Assembly (NCBI RefSeq): GCF_001029105.3
Contig: NZ_CP011807.3
Span: 2,108,001-2,172,000, forward strand
Length of the DNA: 64,000 bases
DNA from: Pandoraea faecigallinarum
GTDB taxonomy: Bacteria; Pseudomonadota; Gammaproteobacteria; Burkholderiales; Burkholderiaceae
Direction: 5' to 3'
In this document: piece by piece, positions 56,866-64,000 of the stretch
Position numbering within the stretch: the first letter of the stretch is position 1
How the letters are laid out: each line of letters starts with the position of its first letter
Notes under the pieces: model-generated
Told to the model about the DNA's origin: nothing
Database searches by the model: none
Seen by the model: only the letters and a program-made list of their open reading frames with translations
Position numbers and translations under genes: made by a program

Positions 56866-57771
56866 TCAGGCAGCCGCCGGGCCCTCAAGGATCAGATCGC
56901 CCGAGCGCCCGGGAATCTCGCCCCACACGACCGGATGCGCGGGCAGTGCGGCGAGATCGAGCGTCTCGTAGTACTGACCCATCGTGATCAGATCGTGACC
57001 CTGACGACGCCATCCGGCCAGCAACCGGCGGAACAACGGCGCCAGCTTCTGGCCTTCGAGTTCCGCATGAAGCGTGAACACGTGATCTTGCGCCGGATGG
57101 CGGGTCAGGGCAAGCAGATGCTCGGCGACGCCGTCGATGTCGCGCCCGTCGATACCGAGCAACTCGTCGACGGTCGGCAGGGTCGTCGGCATTTGCACGT
57201 GATTCAGGCGTACGCCATCCACGACCGGATAGTGGGGTGCCCGCCCCCGTCCGTCCGACGAATACTTCATGCCCCAGGCGTCGATTTGGCGGAACGCGTG
57301 GTTGTTCATCTGCCAGCCGGCCGCCCCATGCGCGAGCGGTGGCGCGCCGAATATCTGTGCGAAGCGTGCGTGCGCCTGAGACATCTGACGCTGTGTCCAG
57401 GCAGCATCGCGCGTGCGCACGTTATCCTGCCAGTACGTGTGATCCCAGGTATGGATGCCGGTTTCGTGGCCGGCGCTCTGCACGGTACGCATGATGTCCG
57501 CGGCACGCTTGCCGATGTCGGGTCCGGGCAGCAGGGTACCGTACATCAGTGTCTTGAGGCCGTAGTGTTCGACAACCGATGTGCGCGAGACTTTCTTCAG
57601 AAAGCCCGGGCGGAAGACACGCTTGAGCGCCCAGCCGGTATGGTCGGGGCCGAGGCTGAACAGGAACGTCGCCTGCGCGTCGTGCTCGGCGAGCGCCGCG
57701 AGCAAATTGGGCACCCCTTCGCGCGTGCCGCGCAGGGTGTCGACGTCGATCTTCAGGACAATCTTGGCCAT
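56866..57771 (-). CDS. arnD: 4-deoxy-4-formamido-L-arabinose-phosphoundecaprenol deformylase
   Basis: A 301-residue polysaccharide-deacetylase (NodB) fold protein. It begins AKIVLKIDVDTLRGTREGVPNLLAALAEHDAQATFLFSLGPDHTG, with the family Asp pair, and has ETGIHTWDHTYWQDNVRTRD (His-x-x-x-His metal ligands). ArnD removes the formyl group before Ara4N transfer. AAGGAC precedes the ATG. A terminator at 57902-57936 separates it from the rest of the cluster, so it may have its own promoter. Confidence 0.93.
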   Translation of the reverse strand: MAKIVLKIDVDTLRGTREGVPNLLAALAEHDAQATFLFSLGPDHTGWALKRVFRPGFLKKVSRTSVVEHYGLKTLMYGTLLPGPDIGKRAADIMRTVQSAGHETGIHTWDHTYWQDNVRTRDAAWTQRQMSQAHARFAQIFGAPPLAHGAAGWQMNNHAFRQIDAWGMKYSSDGRGRAPHYPVVDGVRLNHVQMPTTLPTVDELLGIDGRDIDGVAEHLLALTRHPAQDHVFTLHAELEGQKLAPLFRRLLAGWRRQGHDLITMGQYYETLDLAALPAHPVVWGEIPGRSGDLILEGPAAA

Positions 57772-57901
57772 AGCCGTCCTTGGCGAGGATATTGGAGACG
57801 TCGCTCGGATGGAAGGCGATATCTCGAATCTCGAATCAAATTATGGAGTCGATCTGCACTGTCACACCGCAATGTCGTATGACGGCGTCGACACCGAAGT
57901 C

Positions 57902-57936
57902 AAAAACGCCCGATGCGCCGAGGGCGCACCGGGCGT
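57902..57936 (-). terminator. Terminator between arnA (decarboxylase) and arnD
   Basis: On the minus strand ACGCCCG...TGCGCC-GAG-GGCGCA...CGGGCGT (57906-57936) forms a 13-bp stem with one A-C mismatch, followed by TTTTT. It lies 72 nt after the decarboxylase gene and 131 nt before arnD. Confidence 0.75.
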
Positions 57937-58007
57937 GTCGTGCGAGGTTCAGGCGCTGTGCATGCGCGATGAGGCGCGATGAAGCAGTGCCGAGCGATGC
58001 ACCGGCG

Positions 58008-59057
58008 TTATTCGCCCTCGACCAGACGGCGAGCTTCGGCGACGTGACCGCGATACGCTTCGAAAATCTTGCGCAGCGCGTCGTCCATCGACGTGGTCGG
58101 CTTCCAACCGAGTTCCTGCATGGTGTTCTCGATCTTGGGCACGCGGTTCTGCACGTCCTGATAGCCGTTGCCGTAATAAGCGCCCGACGACGTTTCGACG
58201 AGCTGCACCTTTTTGGCGGTCTCGGCGTACTCGGGGAATTCGCTGGCGAGCTTGAGCATCATGTGAGCCAGTTCGCGCACCGAGAAGTTGTTCGTCGGGT
58301 TGCCGATGTTGTAAATCTTGCCGCTGGCAATGCCACCCTTGTTGTCGATGATGCGCACCAGCGCGTCGATACCGTCGTCGATATCGGTAAAGGCGCGCTT
58401 CTGATGACCGCCATCGACGAGACTGATATTTTCACCGCGGGCGATATGACCGAGGAACTGCGTGACCACACGCGACGAGCCTTCCTTCGGCGTGTAGATC
58501 GAGTCGAGACCGGCGCCGATCCAGTTGAACGGACGGAACAGCGAGAAGTTCAGGCCTTCCTGCATGCCGTAGCCCCAGATCACGCGATCCATCAGTTGCT
58601 TCGAGCAGGCGTAGATCCAGCGCGGTTTGTTGATCGGCCCGTAGATCAGCGGCGAGTTTTCCGGGTCGAATTCGCCGTCGGTGCACATACCGTAGACCTC
58701 GGAGGTCGACGGGAACACCAGGTGCTTGCCGTACTTCACGGCCGAGCGCACGATCGGCAGGTTCGCTTCGAAGTCGAGTTCGAACACGCGCAGCGGGGCC
58801 TTCACGTAGGTGGCCGGCGTTGCGATGGCCACCAGCGGGAGGATCACGTCGCACTTGCGAATGTGGTACTCGACCCATTCCTTGTTGATCGTGATGTCGC
58901 CTTCGAAGAAGTGCATGCGCTCATGGTGGACGAGATCGCCGAGGCGGTCGGTGAGCATGTCCATGCCATAAACTTCCCAGTCGGTCGTCTCCAGGATGCG
59001 CTTCGACAGATGGTGGCCGATGAACCCGTTGACACCGAGAATCAGGACTTTTTTCAT
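58008..59057 (-). CDS. UDP-glucuronic acid oxidative decarboxylase (ArnA C-terminal domain as a separate protein)
   Basis: A 349-residue NAD-dependent short-chain dehydrogenase. It begins KKVLILGVNGFIGHHLSKRIL (nucleotide loop GVNGFIG) and has the catalytic Tyr-x-x-x-Lys in WIYACSKQLMDRV, near residues 148-152. E. coli ArnA carries this and the formyltransferase in one chain; here they are split. It oxidises UDP-glucuronate and releases CO2 to give the 4-keto pentose. ATG at 59057, 7 nt after the formyltransferase stop. Confidence 0.93.
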   Translation of the reverse strand: MKKVLILGVNGFIGHHLSKRILETTDWEVYGMDMLTDRLGDLVHHERMHFFEGDITINKEWVEYHIRKCDVILPLVAIATPATYVKAPLRVFELDFEANLPIVRSAVKYGKHLVFPSTSEVYGMCTDGEFDPENSPLIYGPINKPRWIYACSKQLMDRVIWGYGMQEGLNFSLFRPFNWIGAGLDSIYTPKEGSSRVVTQFLGHIARGENISLVDGGHQKRAFTDIDDGIDALVRIIDNKGGIASGKIYNIGNPTNNFSVRELAHMMLKLASEFPEYAETAKKVQLVETSSGAYYGNGYQDVQNRVPKIENTMQELGWKPTTSMDDALRKIFEAYRGHVAEARRLVEGE

Positions 59058-59064
59058 ATTACGG

Positions 59065-59979
59065 TCAGTGATTGAGCTGGGAAAACTGTTCCGGCACGAC
59101 AGGCTTGCCGTCCAGCATGAGTTCTTGAATGACGATGGCGTTCGCGTCGCCGCAAACGCCGAGGAGCGCATTATCCACTACTTGCACTCCGCAGGGCAAA
59201 CCCGCGGGGGCGGGCGACCGGGACAGGCGCGCGCGCGTGACCACGTAGCGACGCCCCGCAATGTCGGTAAATGCCCCCGGATACGGCGGTGCGACCGCCC
59301 GGATCAGGTTGTAGACGTTCTGCGCGGCCTGTGTCCAGTCGATGCGGCCGTCTTCGGGCTTGCGTGCGCCGAAGTAGCTGCCGGCGGCGAGTTCGTTGGT
59401 GTGGCGCGGCGCCGTGCCCGCGATCAGGCCCGGCAGGCAGCGCCACAGGGTCTGCTCTGCGGCAACCGTGACCTTCTCGAAGACTTCGCCCGCCGTATCG
59501 TCCGGCAGGATGGGCACCGAGGTCTGATCGACGATCGCCCCGGCGTCCGGCTTGAGCGCCATTTCGTGCAGCGTCGCGCCCGTTTCCGTTTCGCCTCGCA
59601 AAACCGCCCAGTTCACCGGTACGCGGCCACGATACTTCGGCAGCAGGGAGCCGTGCATGTTGAACGCACCGCGCGGCGCAATGGCCAGCACGTCCACCGG
59701 GATCATGTGGCGGTAATAGAACGAGAAGATGAAATCCGGCGACACCGCACGGATACGTTCCGCGAGCGCCGGATCGGCCGGGTCGTCGGGCGTGATGACC
59801 GGGATACCGTGCTCGGCAGCCACACCGGCGACGCTGCCGAACCAGATGTTCTCGTTCGGATTGTCCTGATGCGTGACCACGAGGCCGACGTTGACGCCGC
59901 GTGCGAGCAGCACTTGCAGGCAGCGAACGCCAACGTTGTGATACGCGAAGACGACGGCTTTGGCGGCTTGGTCGCTCAT
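59065..59979 (-). CDS. UDP-Ara4N formyltransferase (ArnA N-terminal domain as a separate protein)
   Basis: A 304-residue formyltransferase that uses 10-formyl-THF. It has the catalytic FNMHGSLLPKYRGRVPVNWAVLRGETETGATLHEM (Asn, His, Asp of the Fmt/ArnA family) near residues 100-135, and an Fmt-type C-terminal subdomain (about 205-304). It formylates UDP-4-amino-4-deoxy-arabinose. The ATG overlaps the arnC stop by 4 bases (ATGA), so the two are translationally coupled. Confidence 0.93.
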   Translation of the reverse strand: MSDQAAKAVVFAYHNVGVRCLQVLLARGVNVGLVVTHQDNPNENIWFGSVAGVAAEHGIPVITPDDPADPALAERIRAVSPDFIFSFYYRHMIPVDVLAIAPRGAFNMHGSLLPKYRGRVPVNWAVLRGETETGATLHEMALKPDAGAIVDQTSVPILPDDTAGEVFEKVTVAAEQTLWRCLPGLIAGTAPRHTNELAAGSYFGARKPEDGRIDWTQAAQNVYNLIRAVAPPYPGAFTDIAGRRYVVTRARLSRSPAPAGLPCGVQVVDNALLGVCGDANAIVIQELMLDGKPVVPEQFSQLNH

Positions 59980-60995
59980 GACGTATGCGATCCCAATTCG
60001 GTTGCCCCGGTACTCAGCGAAGCGCTTGCGTTGCTGCCCGTCGCCCTCTCGGCACGTCCGGCCGGTTCTTCCAGTACGGCCTGCACCAGATAGCGCGGAC
60101 GTTGGCGGACCTGCTGGTAAATGCGGCCGATGTACTCGCCCAGCAGTCCCATGCCGAACAGGATCACGCCCAACAGGCAGAACGTGACGGCAAACAGCGT
60201 GAAGACGCCCTGGACTTCCGAGCCGAACAGGAAACGCCGTGCCATGAGCACGATGAACAGCACGCCCGAGGCGGCCGACAGCGTAATGCCCACGCCCGAG
60301 AGCCATTGCAGCGGTACGACGGAGAAACCTGTGACGAGGTCGAAATTCAGACGAATCAGCGAATACAGCGAGTACTTCGACTCACCTGCGAAGCGTTCTT
60401 CGTGCGCGACGTCCACTTCCGTCGGATTCTGCGCAAACGTGTAGGCGAGTGCGGGAATGAACGTGTTGATTTCACGGCACTGGTTGACCGTATCGACGAT
60501 GTGACGGCTATAGCCGCGCAGCATGCAGCCCTGATCGGTCATGCGAATGCGCGTGATGCGCTCGCGCAGGCGGTTCATGGCGCGCGAGGCATTGCGGCGG
60601 AACCACGTATCCTGACGGTTCATGCGCACCGTGCCAACGTAATCGTGGCCGGCGGCCAGTTGCGCGACGAGTTTGCCGATTTCCTCCGGCGGGTTTTGCA
60701 GGTCGGCGTCGAGCGTGATGACCCATTCGCCGCGTGTGTGTTCGAAGCCCGCGAGAATGGCCATGTGCTGGCCGTAGTTGCCGTTGAACAGCACGACGCG
60801 CGTGACATCCGGGCGCGCGCGGTATTGCTCGGCAAGCAGGGCAGCCGAGCGGTCACGGCTGCCATCGTTGACGAACACCACTTCGTAGGTCACGCCCAGC
60901 TTGTCGAGTGCCGGGTAAAGCCGGGCAAAGAGGGCGGCAAGGCCTGCCTCTTCGTTATAAACCGGGATGACGACGGAGAGTTGGGGTCGATTCAT
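59976..60995 (-). CDS. arnC: Undecaprenyl-phosphate Ara4FN transferase ArnC
   Basis: A 339-residue family 2 glycosyltransferase that moves 4-formamido-arabinose to undecaprenyl phosphate. It begins QLSVVIPVYNEEAGLAALFARL, has DADLQNPPEEIGKLV (DxD motif) near 96-110, and two C-terminal membrane segments (about 230-285). ATG start at 60995 overlaps the arnB stop by 4 bases. Confidence 0.95.
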   Translation of the reverse strand: MNRPQLSVVIPVYNEEAGLAALFARLYPALDKLGVTYEVVFVNDGSRDRSAALLAEQYRARPDVTRVVLFNGNYGQHMAILAGFEHTRGEWVITLDADLQNPPEEIGKLVAQLAAGHDYVGTVRMNRQDTWFRRNASRAMNRLRERITRIRMTDQGCMLRGYSRHIVDTVNQCREINTFIPALAYTFAQNPTEVDVAHEERFAGESKYSLYSLIRLNFDLVTGFSVVPLQWLSGVGITLSAASGVLFIVLMARRFLFGSEVQGVFTLFAVTFCLLGVILFGMGLLGEYIGRIYQQVRQRPRYLVQAVLEEPAGRAERATGSNASASLSTGATELGSHTS

Positions 60996-62158
60996 TTTTG
61001 GTGATCAGCGCAAATAGCATTCACGGCTTCGCAGACGCGCGCAACGTCGGCATCCGTCATGGCGGGGAACAGCGGCAGCGTCAGAATCGCGCGGCCGAGG
61101 CGTTCCGTGTGCGGGAACTGTCCTTCCTTGAATCCCAGCGCACGATACATTGTAAACAGATGGATGGCGGGGTAGTGGACCCCGCTGCCGATGCCGCGCG
61201 CCTTCAGCTGCTCCATGAAGCCCGCACGGTCGATGGTAAGCCGCGTGAGCGGCAGTTCGATCTGGAACATGTGCCAGTTCGAATTGGTGAAATCGGCGTG
61301 CGGCAGGCCGACACCGAGCTTTACGGCGGCACCGCCCGCGAGCGTATCGAAATACAGTCGCGCCAGTTCCGTGCGGCGTTGATTGAACGCTGCCAGATGC
61401 GGCATCTGGCCCAGCCCCACACGGGCGGCCACGTCCGTGAGGTTGTACTTGCCGCCGAGCACGTCGACGTCCATGCCGTCGAGGCCGAAGCGGGTGACGC
61501 CTTGCAGACGATACTTCTCCGCTAGACGGGCTTCTTCGTCGGTGTTGAGCACCAGCGCGCCGCCCTCGATGGACGTCAGGTTCTTGTTCGGATGAAAGCT
61601 GAACGACACGAGATCGCCGAACGAGCCGATACGCTTGCCGTTCCAGGCGGCGCCCATTGCCTGCGCGGCGTCTTCGACCACGCGCAGCTTGTGGCGGCGG
61701 GCGATGTCGTACAGGCGGTCCATGTCCACCGGCAGTCCGGCGAGGTAGACGGGAATGATGGCCCGGGTTTTCGGCGTGATTGCCTTTTCGAGCAGATCCA
61801 GATCGATGTTGCGCGTGGCCGGATCGACGTCGACGAACACCGGCGTGGCGCCCACTTCCAGAATGACGTTGGACGTTGCGACCCACGACAGCGGCGTGGT
61901 GATGACTTCGTCGCCGCTCTGCACGCCGGCAATGCGCAGGCCGATCTCGAGCGTTGCCGTGCCGGAATTGAACACGCGCACGGGGCGGCCACCGAAATAT
62001 TCGGAAAGTGCCTTCTCGAATGCCTGCACTTGCGGGCCCGAGGTGATCCAGCCTGAACGCAGCACTTCGGACACACCGGCGATGGTGGCCTCGTCGAGCG
62101 TCGGACGCGTGAACGGAATGAATGGTTGATTCGGTTGGGAGGTTGCCGAGTCGCTCAT
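60992..62158 (-). CDS. arnB: UDP-4-amino-4-deoxy-L-arabinose aminotransferase ArnB
   Basis: A 388-residue PLP aminotransferase of the DegT/DnrJ/EryC1 family. The PLP lysine lies in SFHPNKNLTSIEGGALV, near residue 190. VEDAAQAMGA (Asp) lies upstream of it, near 160. It transaminates UDP-4-keto-pentose with glutamate. ATG at 62158. Confidence 0.95.
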   Translation of the reverse strand: MSDSATSQPNQPFIPFTRPTLDEATIAGVSEVLRSGWITSGPQVQAFEKALSEYFGGRPVRVFNSGTATLEIGLRIAGVQSGDEVITTPLSWVATSNVILEVGATPVFVDVDPATRNIDLDLLEKAITPKTRAIIPVYLAGLPVDMDRLYDIARRHKLRVVEDAAQAMGAAWNGKRIGSFGDLVSFSFHPNKNLTSIEGGALVLNTDEEARLAEKYRLQGVTRFGLDGMDVDVLGGKYNLTDVAARVGLGQMPHLAAFNQRRTELARLYFDTLAGGAAVKLGVGLPHADFTNSNWHMFQIELPLTRLTIDRAGFMEQLKARGIGSGVHYPAIHLFTMYRALGFKEGQFPHTERLGRAILTLPLFPAMTDADVARVCEAVNAICADHQK

Positions 62159-62293
62159 GATGTATGACTAAGCCTCAAAGTAGCTCGAAGATGCATGGAA
62201 AACGCGCCGGTCCGAAGGCCCCGAGGCCGAAGGTGGAAAGCGGAGAGCGGTCGGACGAAAGCGGTGCGTTCTGCGTTTGCGACGGGCGCGGCC

Positions 62294-62665
62294 TTAGCTG
62301 CGCGCCAGAATATAAACACCCACGAGAATGATGCCGATGGCCACGATACGTTGCATCGACAGCGTCTCGCCGAACAGATACCAGGCGGCGAAGGCGTTCA
62401 CGACATAGCCCAGCGAGAGCATCGGATAGGCGATCGACACCTCGACGCGCGACAGCGCCAGAATCCAGACCACTACGCTGATGGCATAGCAGACGAGCCC
62501 GCCCATGATCGGCAACTGCGTGGCCAGCTTGATGCCGATGGGCACGATGTTGGCGCGCGTGAATTCGAGCGCGCCGATGGCGTTGGCGCCTGCCTTCAGC
62601 AACAACTGAGCGCATGCGTTGAGCAGCACGCCCGTGAGAATAAGGGAAAACGTGGCGAGATTCAT
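62294..62665 (-). CDS. arnE: Small EamA/SMR-type protein, probable Ara4N-lipid flippase subunit
   Basis: A 123-residue inner-membrane protein with four predicted membrane segments, typical of the small DMT/EmrE fold, with VEVSIAYPMLSLGYVVNAFAAWYLFGE near residues 70-100. In E. coli ArnE and ArnF form a heterodimer; here only one such gene is visible, so it may act as a homodimer, or the partner may lie beyond the right edge. It lies between arnT and arnB, which supports ArnE. Confidence 0.8.
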   Translation of the reverse strand: MNLATFSLILTGVLLNACAQLLLKAGANAIGALEFTRANIVPIGIKLATQLPIMGGLVCYAISVVVWILALSRVEVSIAYPMLSLGYVVNAFAAWYLFGETLSMQRIVAIGIILVGVYILARS

Positions 62666-62732
62666 GGAACGTTTGTGAACGTTTGTGAATAATTATGGAT
62701 ACCGCAACTTGTCTCGGAAAGGCCCAAGCGCG

Positions 62733-64000
62733 CTATTTTACGTCGTCTTCGGGCTGTGGTTTCGAGATCACGACACGGCGGGCATCGCGCGCGACGATAC
62801 GCATCGGCAAATGCTCGGCCTCGAGTTGGCCGAACGTATCCGGATCGACCAGCGCCAGCGCCTTCGGGTCGGCACGCCACCGGGTGTAGAAGTCCTTGAG
62901 CGTCGGCAGCCATTTCTGCGGCTCCTGCTTCACGCCGAATTCGAGCTCGTCGGGGTGTTGCACCATGATCATGGACTGCCCAAGGTAGTAGGGCATGGTG
63001 TGATCGAGCACGTTCACCGAATAGAACGGCACGTTCGGTCCGAGCCGCTGCATCTCGGCCTTGACCGCCGGCACCAGCAACACGCCGGTGCTCTGGCGGC
63101 CGAACACTTCGTGCCCCATGCCGCCTATGCTCACGAGCAGCAGCATGCCGCCCGCGAAAGTCAGCAGGGCGCGGCGGGCGCTGTGACGCGCGAGGCGCCA
63201 CGCCACGAGCGTGCCCGCCAGTCCGGCACCCACGGCGAAGTACAGCCAGATCTGGAACGCCTTGTACAGTTCGTTCGGATTGCGCACGCTGCCGGCGCGT
63301 CCGGCGAAGATCGCCACCATCACGAGTGCGGCAATCAGGAAGACGGCATAGCCGGCCAGGTGCAGGCGCACCGTGTCGCGACGCATTTGCGCAAGATACA
63401 GGCCGAACAGCAGCGCCATGGCCGGGGCGATCGGCAACAGGTACGAAATCAGCTTCGAGTGCGATGCGCTGAAGAAGACGAAGATGAAGACGGACCATAC
63501 CCAGAGCATTGCCGCGGGCGCGAAGCCATTGGGCTGGCGCGGCATGCGCAGGGTTGCCCGCACCGTGCCCGGCAGCACGGACAGCCACGGCAGGAAACCG
63601 ACCACGAACACGGGCACGAAGTACCACGGCGCACCGTCGCGGTTATGGCCTTCCATCGCGAAGCGACGGAAATGCTCGTTGATGAAGAAGAAGTCGAAAA
63701 ACTCCGGGTTGCGCGTCTGCACGAGCACGAACCACGGCGCGGCGATCGCGAGGAAGACGACCAGCCCGCTGCCCAGATAAAGGCGACGCCACAACGCCCA
63801 GTCGCGCGTGACGAGCGTGTAAAGCACCAGTACGGCGCCCGGCAACACGATGCCGACCAGCCCCTTGCTCAACACGGCAAGCGCCATCGCCGCCCAGCAC
63901 AGCCACATCCAGCCCCGCACGGCGCGACGCTCAAGCCCGGGGCGTTGCGCGAGCAGCAGCGCGCACAGCGACAGCCCCATGAAGAACGACAGACCCATGT
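62733..64000 (-). CDS. arnT: 4-amino-4-deoxy-L-arabinose lipid A transferase (partial)
   Basis: The frame is open to the right edge (422 residues seen) and should be about 550, so roughly 130 N-terminal residues are missing. It is a GT-C/PMT-family membrane protein: many hydrophobic segments, including MALAVLSKGLVGIVLPGAVLVLYTL and ISYLLPIAPAMALLFGLYL. The segment NHFRR/INEHFRRFAMEGHNRDGAPWYFVPV fits the ArnT periplasmic loop. It transfers Ara4N from undecaprenyl phosphate to lipid A phosphate and so lowers cationic-peptide binding. The ATG at 63998 is internal, not the true start. Confidence 0.9.
   Translation of the reverse strand, partial: MGLSFFMGLSLCALLLAQRPGLERRAVRGWMWLCWAAMALAVLSKGLVGIVLPGAVLVLYTLVTRDWALWRRLYLGSGLVVFLAIAAPWFVLVQTRNPEFFDFFFINEHFRRFAMEGHNRDGAPWYFVPVFVVGFLPWLSVLPGTVRATLRMPRQPNGFAPAAMLWVWSVFIFVFFSASHSKLISYLLPIAPAMALLFGLYLAQMRRDTVRLHLAGYAVFLIAALVMVAIFAGRAGSVRNPNELYKAFQIWLYFAVGAGLAGTLVAWRLARHSARRALLTFAGGMLLLVSIGGMGHEVFGRQSTGVLLVPAVKAEMQRLGPNVPFYSVNVLDHTMPYYLGQSMIMVQHPDELEFGVKQEPQKWLPTLKDFYTRWRADPKALALVDPDTFGQLEAEHLPMRIVARDARRVVISKPQPEDDVK

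Noticed and set aside
62159..62293. A second arnE/arnF-like gene before arnB
   Set aside because: The 135 bp hold no frame with membrane segments on the minus strand.

Overview
This window is core chromosome of a high-GC betaproteobacterium. It most resembles the family Burkholderiaceae, and Pandoraea or a near relative is my best guess (inference from remembered gene order and protein sequences; no search was run). The supporting signs are the rpsF-priB-rpsR-rplI-dnaB order, the rimP-nusA-infB-rbfA-truB block, an L-Ara4N (arn) cluster with arnA split in two, a gcl-hyi-glxR glyoxylate cluster, and GC-rich third codon positions throughout. I found no tRNA, rRNA, CRISPR array, insertion sequence, prophage or replication origin.

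Layout. 1-10.9 kb: argA and hrpA diverge from a symmetrical promoter; then a secreted beta-propeller protein, an EI24-type membrane protein, a MoaB/CinA-type molybdopterin-binding protein, and an oxidoreductase divergent from a LysR regulator. 11-16.2 kb: a SnoaL-like protein, the oxygen sensor fnr, scpB and rluB, the last two with long low-complexity tails. 16.2-23.2 kb: the translation/transcription operon rimP-nusA-infB-rbfA-truB, preceded by a structured leader that ends in a terminator hairpin. 23.3-24.9 kb: two small cold-shock-domain genes enclosing an undescribed 52-codon gene and a perfect 16-bp palindrome, then a thioesterase. 25.1-30.2 kb: a MarR-controlled tripartite efflux operon (marR, outer-membrane factor, emrA, emrB). 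30.4-35.9 kb: typA, a hydroxyisobutyryl-CoA hydrolase-like gene, an unknown gene, lexA with two operators, and a TetR regulator. 36-41 kb: sulfate uptake (sbp-cysT-cysW-cysA) and the LysR regulator cysB. 41.2-47.5 kb: an asparaginase, then glxR, hyi and gcl with a divergent LysR gene. 47.7-52.7 kb: rpsF-priB-rpsR-rplI, dnaB, and a DUF47/Pit phosphate pair. 52.8-56.8 kb: a 34-residue peptide gene behind a Fur-like box, an NlpC/P60 lipoprotein, a PIN-PhoH protein and a Bcp peroxiredoxin. 56.9-64 kb: the arn cluster for 4-amino-4-deoxy-L-arabinose modification of lipid A, running off the right edge inside arnT.

How the genes work together. Most of the window is housekeeping: ribosome assembly, decoding, replication and chromosome segregation. 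The rest forms compact metabolic or defensive units with their own regulator: sulfate uptake with cysB, glyoxylate recycling to glycerate with its LysR gene, drug efflux with marR, phosphate uptake with DUF47, and envelope remodelling by arn. I see no complete unknown multi-gene system. The best leads for new biology are small or regulatory: the rimP leader RNA, the csp-sORF-csp cluster with its palindrome, three genes whose -10 box lies 7-8 nt before the ATG (candidate leaderless mRNAs), the Fur-box micro-ORF, and the unknown gene downstream of lexA.
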